Below are positions 10,301 through 22,300 of a DNA stretch of 64,000 bases, in pieces. A program made the position numbers and the translations under genes. A model generated the notes under the pieces. It was given only the letters and a program-made list of their open reading frames with translations. It did not search any database and was not told where the DNA came from. Within the stretch, counting starts at the first letter, position 1. Each line of letters begins with the position of its first letter. The stretch is from assembly GCF_018143015.1 (NCBI RefSeq), contig NC_054740.1:37946180-38010179 (forward strand), in the 5' to 3' direction. The DNA is from Lytechinus variegatus. Its lineage: Eukaryota; Echinodermata; Echinoidea; Temnopleuroida; Toxopneustidae.

Positions 10301-13300
10301 GCCATAATGGGGGTATCTGTTGAATTACCATCATAACTTCGCAAGTTTATTGATCTGACTTTTGAAACTTGGACATAAGAGTAATCAAGTATCATTGAAT
10401 ATCCTGTGCAAGTTTCAGGTCACATGATCAAGGTCAAAGGTCATGTGAGGTCAATGAACTTTGGCCACATTGGGGGTATTTGTTGAATTACCATCCTATC
10501 TCTGTAAAGTGTATTGGTCTAGTTCATAAAAGGTGGAAATAAGAGTAGCCAAGTATCACTGAACATCTTGTGCGAGTTATAGTAGTTTTCAAAGTCAGCA
10601 CTGCTGCTATGTTGAATCGCGTGATGCAGGTGAGACGGCCAGAGGCATTCAACTTGTTATGCTAATTTGTGCGAAATTAATTTATGCATATTTTTTAAAA
10701 TTCACATAAAATGCTTCTATTTTTTGACCGGTTTTGATTTTTTTTCTTGCATCTTGTAGAGCTTCATGAGGTTCACCAAAATTCTACACAGAATTTAGAA
10801 ATTTGGAGTAGAAAATTATCTATGCTAATTTATGCGAAATTTATTCATAAATCACAGAAAATGCCTCTTCTTTATTTGTTGACTGAATTTCAAAATGCTT
10901 CTTCTTTGTCATTTCAAGTCTGATTTCAATTCTGTTTGCTTTATATGATAGCATTAGGTGGGGGATTCAAAAGTTTTACACAGAAACTCATTAAATATGC
11001 TAATTTATGCTTATTTTTAAAAATTCACATAAAATGCTTCTTCTTTATTTGTTGACCGATTTTGATTTTTTTTCTTCAATCTGGTAGAGCTGCATGAGGT
11101 TCACCAAACTTTTGTCTAGAAAAATATTTATGCTAATTAATGCAAAATTCATTCATAAATCACAAAAAATTGTTTTTTTTCTTCATTTGTTGATCAATCT
11201 CAATTTTATTCGCTTTATATGATAGCTCGAGGTGATGATACAAAATTTCAACACAGAATTTTGAAATTCATTAAATATGCTAATTTATTAATATATTTTC
11301 AAAACTCACAAAAATACTTAATTTATTTGTTGATTGATTTTGATTATTTTTGTTCCATCTGAGAGCTACATGAGGTTCACCTAGGTACTACACAGAGTTA
11401 AGAGATTTTGACGAGAAAATTATTTATGCTTGATTTATATGAAATTTATTCACAGATCACAAAAAAATGCTTCTATGTCATTTCTTCATCAATTTAAATT
11501 CTATATCCTCAATTTATGTCACCAATATAATTCACTACAGTGTCAACTGGGCTGAAATGTGTTAAATTTTGTTGCGAGATGAGCTCCACATCATTGATGT
11601 GCTAGTTATTATTTTGTCTGATTTTCAATCAAACAATATCCTTTCTTTCTGTTCCTTTATTTTTCTCTCTATCTAGGTGATGGATGAAAGTATGACTGAT
11701 TTACTCAACCCCCACACTGACGACATGCAGATCAGACAACACCCTCAGATTGGAATGTAAATAGTCTTTTATACCATAAGAGGGGGAAAAATTATTCAGG
11801 GGCTCAGGCCGATTTTGCCCCCCCCCCCCCCTCCCTCTCTCCAAATGCTCAAAAGCCAGAGACCTAGAAAATAAAAGAGCCATGGAAAATCTCCATTCAT
11901 TGCAATGTTACAGCTTATCCAATGTAGCAGATTTACCTAGGCATTTAAGTTGTGAAAAATAGCCCCAAAAATTGAAAAATTAATTGTTTGCCTTTCACAA
12001 GCATTATTCTTAATAATAATGGTAATAATAATGATAATTATAATACTAAAAAAAAAACACAAATTACAAGGCAGTTAATTCTCTTAGCACTCTAAAAGGT
12101 AGTCTGAGAAAGAAAGATAAAGAGAATGAAAGAAAACATGATTTTAAGATCATAAGGCTTTGTAAAGCTATCCCAGAAAAGGACAATGATAATGATGGCT
12201 CAATTTATGTAGAGCTTTTCCCAGAGGATACAAATCACAAATATTATTATCGTGGCTTTAGATTTGGCTTTGAGTGGCTTACATTATAGAAAGTACTGAT
12301 ATTTAATTTACTTTAATCCAACAAACTTCAATGTATCATGTCAAATGTACAGATAGAGTATTGTCATGGCTTTCTTGAAATTCAACTCAAATTGCTTTAT
12401 TGATGGTTTTGTTTTTTTGTTTTTTTTTGCTTATGAATACAATATTAAAAATGGCAAAATAAAAAGTTTGTATGAGACAACCTGAAGACACTTGACTTGA
12501 ATGTGATATGTTAGATGCAGTGGTACGGAATGCAAACTGAAATTCAAGTTTTAATTGAGACAATTATTTTGCCCCTGTCAGATTTGTCGATGGTCTGTCA
12601 GAGCTTGTCGTGAAGAGCGGTGAAGACCTGTCCAGGTACTACGACCAGGGTAGCAGAGCTAGGAAGATGGGCGCTGCTGATATCAAGGCGCACAGAGCAA
12701 GGTAATAACAATAATACCATCATGCTTATACAGTGCGTCCCAGAATAAACGAAACCGAGATTTAGCGATCATTTATCATAACTTAATCATAAATAGAATA
12801 GACAAATGACCTACCAATTTAAAGCTTAGAATCCCCTCTTTCATCTGATATTACTTAGGTTATTTCTTATTCACGCATGAGTGAGCAAAAACAATTTGAA
12901 GAAAGGATACCAAAAAGTCATTTGGCGGGGGTATCGGGGTTTCAAAAAGAAACCCACATTTCTGAAAAGTTCAATATCTGCTCTTTAATTTGGTACCTAA
13001 ATTACAGAAAATGGTCAAGAAATAAAAAAGTTCTGGTCATTTGAAATAAGGCTTGTATTTCCCTAATTTCATGAGATAAACGTGTTTTCACTGGTTTCCC
13101 ACAGAAGTTTTTGCATGGTGAACAAAAGATTTAATGCATGGCTGATCGTCAACAAAACAGTGTCGAGTGAGTTTGAAAGCCATGCTGGAGAACCTCTTAA
13201 TTTTATGAAATTATTGAAATTCAAGCTTTATTTCAAATGACCAGAACTTTGTTATTTTTTGACCATTTTCTGTAATTTAGGTATCAAATTAAAGAGGAGA

Positions 13301-16300
13301 TATTGAACTTTTCAAAAATGTGGTTTTCTTTATGAAACCCAGATACCCCCCGCCAAATGAGTTTTTGATATCCTTTCTTCAAATTGTATTTACTCACTCA
13401 TGCGTGAATGAGAAATAATCTAAGTAATATCAGATGAAAGAGGAGATTCTAAGCTTTAATTTGGTAGGTCATTTGTCTATTTTATTTATGATTAAGTAAT
13501 GATAAATGATCGCTAAATCTCGGTTTCGTTTTTTCTGGGACGCACTGTATAGCACATATCACTGCCAAATGCGTCCCTATGCGCTTCATTGGATATTATT
13601 ACCCTGGCTTTAGCCCCGCAGCCTTTTACAGCGCGGTGGCATTTCAAGGAATAAATTCCTGCCAGGTACCCATTTGCCTCACCTGGGTCGAGTGCAGCAC
13701 AATGTGCACAAATTTCTTGCTGAAGGAAATAACGCCATGGCTGGGATTCGAACCCACGTGATAAGAATGAGTCTAGATTCTTCTCTTTCTCTACATCCTT
13801 TCATTTATACATTTCCTTCTCTCTGTTTCATTTTCACGTTCCATTGCAATCTTTGTTGTATTTTATTTTAGTCATATGATGTTATCTATGAAGTGTCATT
13901 GAAGAGGAAACAAAGGAGAGAAGGAAGTGAAGAAGGAAGAGGAGAAGAAGAACATGAAGGAAGAAGGAGAAAAGGGAGAAGAGGGAAGAAGATAAAGAAG
14001 AAAAATAAGGGGAAAAGAGGAAGGAGGAGGGGGTGGAGGAGGAGGGAAAGAGAAGGAGAAAGAGGAGATGGAATAGGAGGAAGATGAGAAGAAGAAGGAG
14101 CAGCAGCAGAAGTAGAAAAAGGAGTGGGGGAAGTGGAGGAGGAGAACAAAAAAGAAAGATTAAGATGAAGAAGAAAAGAGGATATGGAGAAGAAAAAGAA
14201 GGAGGAGAATGAGAAGGAAAAAGGGGACCAGGAGGAAGAGAAGAATAAGGATGAGGACTCTATGATGAGAAGTAGAAGAAGATAAAGGAAGTGGAGAAAG
14301 AGGGGAGGATTATAATAAGGTGGTGGAGAATATTTTTTTAATTATATATTGTTTTCATCATATATTGTTAAAAGTGTTTGTTGAATTGAGAATGATCCAA
14401 TATGAGTGGATTTCGATCAATAAATTTTGAAACTTTGAATTGCTGATCTGTGATAGAATGACTCTTTTTCATTCACTCTGTTTACAATCTAGGGCTCATG
14501 GTATCTTCACGATCAATATCGAACAGAGAGATGGAGATGGTGGTCGGGGTCTGAGGAGTAAGATCGTCCTAGCTGATCTTGCTGGTAAATAAATTGAAAC
14601 ATGGCCATTCATGGCGGGGGGCAGTATCGCCCCCCCCCCCCCCAAAAAAAAAAAAACATTAAAAACTTGCATTTCTTACTGGAAATTCTCACAAGATTCA
14701 CCACAAGAGTGTATACAGCGATCCTTCAATTTCACTCTAGAATAATCAAAAGCGCACCCCAATGACAAGCTCAGTCCCCTTCACTTCCACAATCTTGGTT
14801 TCTTTGAAAGTTTTTTGCGTCTTGCCCCCCCCCCCTATTAGGAAATTTTTTGCGTACCTTCACATGAAGACCCTCAACAGGGACAAGAAAACTTTATTAC
14901 TCCCCTCCTACTTCTCATGATCCAATAAGAAACATTTACTATGTTTTTATTTTGACGAAGCATTAGAAAACTGCTTGATTTGGCAGTGCAGAATGAAAGC
15001 ATATTGGAAGCACCAATATCTGATGAATTTAGGGTCTTGCCTTTTGTACAAGCTTTGCTTTTTTCGGCAAGACCCTCCGTTTTACTTTCAAATACAAATG
15101 TCATATTAGGTTTTTTTATTTGTTGAATTGTGTTCCTTAAGACTAAGATTATGTTATATATATTTTACTAAGTTTTGCAGTATTTTCGACCTTGTCATGT
15201 TATATTTATCATACTTATGTTGTGAAACGGAAATCAATAAAATCAAATCAAATCCCATTGGGTTATCCATAGGTTATCCTTATATATGGTTGTTTAGGTA
15301 AATCTTAATGTTGGGATGATATACGTACAGAACGTTCTTTCAATAAAATGCAACTTTACAATTGATAAATCAATTTTAAGTTCAGCAAAATCAATGATGT
15401 TAATATTTATTGGTCAATTTTGGCTATAGCAAATTCATAAAAAGTATTTTCTCTTTAAACTTTTTGTTGCAAGAAACTGGCTATCAAGTTGAATCAGTTG
15501 TGAGGCTTATGATTGATTTATGCACAGGTCTTAAATCAACTTTTTATTGATTGTAAGGTAATTACAGTGCTACATATATCTTGCTTTAATTCTGGTCTTA
15601 CATATATTTATATTCAATGAGTTGTTACATAGGGACACATACCAATGAAAGTCCTTATTTACTGCTGCTGTTGGAAAAAAAGATCTACTCTTCCAAATCT
15701 TTTGTCTTTGTTTCTTCATTTTACTGTGATTTATTTCATTTACTATAATTTTCTCTTTATTTCAGGTTCAGAAAGTGTACAGAGTAAAGACAAAGGGTGA
15801 GTATGACCACTCATCTCTTTTTCATTAAAGGAGAATGAAACCTTTGGAACAAGATAGCTTGCGTGAAAACAGAAAAATCAAAGAAACAGATCAACGAATG
15901 TTTGAGAAAAATCAGACTAATAATGAGAAAGTTATGTGCAATTGAATATTGCAATCACTAATTCTATGGAGATCCTCATATTGGCAATGCGACAAAGATG
16001 TGTGATGTCACTTGTGAACAACTCTCCCCATTACTTTAGTATATTTTTCACTTAAACTGCCTCTTTTATCACATCTATCAGTAGATCATGTGTTCTTTCT
16101 ATATGAGGGCATGTAATACACATTTTCAAAGAATACATCATGGATAAAGAGTTTGTATCACCATAAGAAAAAGGAGAAAGAAACATTTGGGGGGTATTTT
16201 ATAGTCCATCAAAGGGAAAGTTGTTCACATGTGACATCACACATCCTTGTAGCATTGCCAATAGGAGGATCTCCATGGCATTAGTGATTACAATATTCAA

Positions 16301-19300
16301 ATGTTCATAACTTTCTCATTATTTGTCTCATATTTCTCAAACTTTCTTGGTTCTTATTCTTTAAATTTTTCTGTTTCGACACAAGCCTACATGTTCCAAA
16401 GGTTTCATTTTCTTTTTTAAAAAAGTGGTTATTTTGTCACAGTGTTTATCAAAAAAAGATGTCTTTTCGTGCAAAATGTAGAATAAAACTGAACTTCATG
16501 AGGATCTATGCCATACAAAAAATCAATGGCTCAATTGGAACTCAGGTTTAATCTAAACTCTGTTCTAAAGTTGTAGGTCAACTATGGTTTATCAGCTCAT
16601 GTCAGTAATAATGTTGTGCCATCTATCTTGTATTCTGTCGTGGGATTACTTGTTACTTTAACAACCAAATTTAACTGATTTTTGTCAATGTTTCCATGTA
16701 TCTATTGATTTTATTTTCTGTATTGTATAACTTGTCTTATGTTAATTGTGCGCCTTGCGTGTCATTAATGACAGATGTATGCGTTATATCAATTTTAAAT
16801 TATTTTTTTTCTATTCATGTTTTATATTTCTACTTCATTCGTCTTTAGAATAAGCTCTGCCAGCTAGGGAGCATAGTGTTGACTGCATTGTATCATAAAT
16901 CTTTTGCCTCCCCATCTCACAGACTTGGTGCCTTGGGGGATGTGATCAGCGCCCTCGGTGATCCTCGGAAGAAAGGGGGCCATGTTCCTTACAGGGATTC
17001 AAAGGTTACACGTTTACTGCAGGTATTATGATAGCTTCGTAATTTTTTTCTCCCAGCCCGCCCTCCTCCATTTAATAAAGATTTCTTTTGAATAGTTTGC
17101 TTTGAAGGCTTTCATAGCTTGAAGTTAATGATACAAAGTTTTGTTTCAAGGCGTTTTTAAATTTTTCACTACCTATTATGTTATAAGCTACTGAAATTCT
17201 TACAGTCAATAATCTGTCTAGTTTATTTTACAGTGTTTTCTTAGGTGCCATCTTTACCTTCATATTAACAAAGTTTAAATGAGCCTTTTGGGTCCTCTCA
17301 TTTTCTATGTTGTATTTTACTCATATCGAGCAAACTTGAATTTTGTTTGATTCCATTCTTCTTCTAAGATCATTAACTATTGAAAATTGTTTTATCATTC
17401 AACTATGAAGTTCATGTAAAGTCAAATGAATTGGAAAGGGAGACCATTGGATTAAAGTTATTTAGTTAATCTTTCTCCTGTCCCATCATGTACATGACTG
17501 TCCTTATCCTATTGTTTGTATATGTTCTTCATATGTTCGTTGATCGTGTCAAATAACTATGATAGTAATGTATTTCCATGTATCCCAGGATGCCCTTGGT
17601 GGGAACGCCCACACGCTGATGTTCACGACCATCTCCCCGTCCGATACGTGCTACAACGAGACCCTGACCACCCTACAGTACGGGCAGTATTGCAAAAATA
17701 TTATCAATCACCCAGCAATAAATGTGGTATGTACTCTTCTTGCTCTTGTTAAACAATGTTTTAAAAGACATGCCTTCAAGAGCCTGATTATTGATATGAA
17801 TGCTAAGGAAATTCAGTGAATTTAGATATAGTTGAAAGCAAACATAGATAGAAATTGAAATACAAAATAGTATTAAGTTTTTGGGCGGGATGTTTCCTCT
17901 TAAATAAGTTTAATAAACTCGAATTTGAATAGAGGAGGCTTGATGGTTCATTCAGTAACCTGGTTCAATACCCACTTAGGGCCCTTTTATAGGGCATTAT
18001 TGCCATGACCAGGTCCTTCGGAGAGGACCTTAAGCTTTTGGTTCTTCCTTGCTTGCAAAGCATTCAAGCTTTCTGAGCAATCAAGTAAAATATGACTACC
18101 ATTTCTTTTTGTACATTCATTTTATTTGAGTAGAATTGAAAGAATGTGAAATACATTCTATTAAGTGACTTCAGAGTCCCTTAATTGTTTGTCCAAGAGA
18201 ATTTTTGACTTTTTAAAAATCTTGTTTGACCACATGAATTTTTGACACTTTTTCTCCCCAGGATGACAGTGAACGACTGACCAATCAACTTCGTGAGGAG
18301 ATCTCTCGTCTGCGGGAAAAGCTGACCGGTACTTCACTGACCGAAGCAGGAAGTAAGGAAGACGTGGCCAAACTGCAGGTAAGTACAGGTCGAATTTTAT
18401 GCCTATTGATAGTTTAAAATCATCTTTAAAGTGTGTCATTGTAGAGGTGTTGTGGATCAGTGGGTAAGTCTCTGGACTTTGCACCACATAACATGGTCAC
18501 GGATTCAGATCACATCACAGCACCTGCAGCCTTAATCATAAATGCTGCATACCATTTTTTTTTTCTTCAGATTTTAATCAATCAGGTATTATTTATTCAT
18601 TCATTTATTTATTTAACCATTTATTAATTCATGCATTATTTTACTCATCCATCCATTCATTCATTCATATGAACTAAAAAAACAATATGTGAAGTTAAGA
18701 TAAACAATTTCAAGCAAATAAGAAAAAATAAAACAACACAAAGGGCCAGCTCATTTACTAAGGCTATTATAAACCAAATTTATTTCTACCGATCAGGATT
18801 TGATAAAGGATCTTCAGATTGCAAAGCGTCAAGGATGGGAGGAGAAGGAGAGACAGTCAACTCAGTATGAAGAGGAGAGGAGAGAGAACCTCGCTAAGAA
18901 GGTAAGATTTATCAACTTTTATGCTATTCAACAATATCTTATAATTTGGCCTACAATCTCCCCCTTCCCATCCGCTCAGTATAAAGAGAAGAAAACCTTG
19001 CTGAGAATAGTAATATTATATAATAATATTTCTTATTTACTCAGGGTAACCACTTCAGCTCTAATAACTGTTCTCTCAGCTGGCCCTGCATAACATAATG
19101 CTATTATTACCCTTCTCCATTCTAATACGTTGAGAGAAGGCAGAAGCCCGGTGGGGTCACTCAATATGACTTGGGGACCGCATGACCTTTACCAAATCGC
19201 AGGAAAAGGGGTCAATTTCACAGAACGTCCGCGGACAGAACACTCCTCGAAGTAGTGATCACGGGAAGTAAAATCCGCCGCCGAGTCACCAGCCGCAGAG

Positions 19301-22300
19301 GGCGCGCTCATCATGCTCTGTATCTTAATGTGGACAACTCTACATTTATTTTTACAAAGAATTCTACTTTTCTTATTTTTCAAGAAAAATAAAGTTCTTT
19401 TGGATTATTGTATCAGTATGACATGGCTCTTGGTCATCTTTAAGGACTGAGCACTCTGATGCCTGTGTTGCAATTTCCTCTAATGAGGAAAGGGTATAAA
19501 TGCCCTGTCCTTGAAATATGGTAAATAGGGGTAAGTTTGCGAAATGGGCAAAAGTGTCCTTACAATTTTATAATTAGGGGTTTTTCAAGGTACCATTTTA
19601 CCGCAATTTTGTTCTTGTTTTGCGTGAAAATAGGGGGGTAAATTTCACAAAATGTCCTTGAAATTGACTGCAATAGGGGGTTACTTGCATTTGTGGTAAA
19701 GGTCATACGCGTCCCCCTCTGCGGGTGAGTGACCCCACCGGGGGCAGAATGTCCCATTTTTTTATTAAAGTCTTTGGTATGACTCGGCTAGGGAATGAAC
19801 CCACGACCTCCCGTTCAAAAAAATGAGTAGATATATGAAAAGATACTTAATTGCATCTGATCACCATATCTAAACTTTTCTAAGAAGACACAAAATGGCT
19901 TGCTTTAAAATGAAATGAATTCTGTCAGCTAATAATGAACTCTTTTGGTTTGGATGGTTCATGAAAGAGATTTCAATATGTGCAATAAATTGGAATAGTA
20001 TGATATAAATTGCCATTTTAATTATGAAAAAAAGTGACTTGATGAAATTATATATTCTTTTACAGGGTATTCTACAGTGGGTAATGGCAGAGAGTGTTCA
20101 TAGAGACAACAGAGAGATGCAGGAAAGAATCTTACTCATGCAGAAAGAAAAAGATCAGGTAAATAATGTAAGAGAGAGAGCGAGACATAGATCTGATTTC
20201 ATTCATGTATCTAAACACTGAGCAGCTACCTCAGCCATGGTACATGTAGGACTGTTTTTGTCTCGACTGCATAGCAGAGCAAGACGTTAGGCGCCACTTT
20301 TCTTACAGCGGCGGCGTCGTCAACATTGAAATCTTAACCAAGGTTAAGTTTTTGAAATGTCATCATAACTTAGAAAGTATATGGATGTAGTTCATGAAAC
20401 TTAGAATTTCTGCCAGAGTTTCAGGTCACATGACCAAGGTCAAAGGTCATTTAGGGTCAATGAACGTAGACCATGGTAGGGGAATCAATATCAAAATCTT
20501 AACCAAGGTTAAGTTTTTGAAATGTTCTCATAACTTCGAAATTTTGTGGACTTAGTTCATAAAACTTAGACTTAAGGGTAATAGTGTATCACTGAAGATC
20601 CTGCCTGAGTTTCAGGTCACATGATGAAGGTCAAAGATCACTTAGGGTCAACGAACTTTGGCCATGTTGGGGTATTTGTTGAACTGTCATCATGACTTTT
20701 ATGGATCTATTTCATGAAACTTAGACATAAGAGCAGCAATGCACATTTCAGGAACATGGCCAAGATCAAAGGTCATTTAAGGGTCAATGAATTCTGGCTG
20801 TGTTGGGAGTATGTTTTGAATTGGCATCATAGCTTAAAAGTTTATGGATTAGCTCATGAAACATCGACATAAGGGTAATCAAGTATAAATGATTGTTTTG
20901 CGCATGTCTTAGCTCACATGGTCAAAGGTCATTTGGGGTCACTGGACATATTTTGTTATCATATTAGTGTTTTCTTCTGTGAATAATTATTCATTAGCTT
21001 TTTCAAAGGCAGCACTCCTAAATTCTCATACTTTTACTGAACAGGACCTTCATACATTTCAATCTTGTCTTTCACTCTCGTAATTCCTGCATCTGCATTG
21101 TAGTGTGAAGCGAAAAAGCTTCTCCTACTTTCACTAAATATGTACCTTGGTGCAAATAATTCTTATCTTTTCAGTTGCAACATGAATACAAGGACAAACG
21201 ATCTTTAGTGGATAGACTGAAAGAGGATCTCCAAGCTAAGATTGTAGATTACACCAATATGGCCGAAAGTGGTAAGAAAGCATATTCGCTGAATAACTTG
21301 TCGTAGATGAGATTGATAACTTGGAGAGAAAATTATTTGTAGAGAATTCAGTCAGCAAGTCAGTAGTCCAAAGTTTCAAGTCCAAAGATTCACCTCAGAA
21401 TTGCGGCAGTAGCCCTTAACCCCTTGCTCTACTTTCCACTCATCCTAACCCTCCGACTCCTCTAACTCCTAGTCTTCTTTGGTCATCCATTATTGTGGAA
21501 AAGCCATGGTGTAGTGGTTCTGGCTCCTGCCTTGTAATCAGATGGTCGTGTGTTTGAATCCCACTGTAGCCTAGCATCCTTTGGCAAAACACACTTTGCC
21601 ACTCTCCACCCAGGTATATAATAAATGTACCTGATAGGACATGAAAGTCATTTTAGCTTGCCCAGTACTGTGTGCGCCTCAATGGCAAGTGGCTGGAACA
21701 CTCCCCAGGGAGTGGATTAAGTGCATTGTGTGTAGGAATGATTGATTAAATCCAAATGACTGGGGTAATAATAAATCTGTTAACCCTTTGAACCCAAAAA
21801 GCCGCAATACCGGCTTCACCATGAACGCGCATACACCCGAAAAGCCGCAATTTTCATGTTTTTGTCTCCCTTTGACAGGTAAGGGAAGTGAGTCGGAGAC
21901 AAAGGCAAGAGTGAATGCCATCCACGAGGTGAAGGAAATGATTAAGAAAGAGAGCGAGAATCTGAAAGACGTCAAACAGAGACTCAAAGAACTTCAAGAA
22001 AGACAGAAGAGAGAGAAAGAGGTGAGGAAATTAAGGCGATTCTATCTTTGTGACGATAAGGATGCATTCCAGGAGGGGGGGATCTAGGTAGGCACTCAAA
22101 TTATATTTTTATGTGCTTCACAAAACCCTGAAATTGGGGTCTTATGACTTCAAGGTGTAAAATGTAGGGTCTTGATTCTAAATATTTTTTTGTATTTGAT
22201 CCGATATAAGCATTGACATTCTAATTTGTTCTTTCAAAACTGTACTAGGTTTAATCAACTTTCATTTAATAACAACCATGCCTTTGATTAAAGCATGGAA

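Noticed and set aside
13886-14149. Ser/Pro/Leu-rich and Arg/Lys/Glu-rich frames on opposite strands
   Set aside because: The polypurine repeat produces them on both strands.
16843-16923. Possible extra kinesin exon restoring the missing motor segment (acceptor TCTTTAG before AATAAGCTCTGCC)
   Set aside because: In the required phase it meets a TAG stop after five codons and has no GT donor before it.
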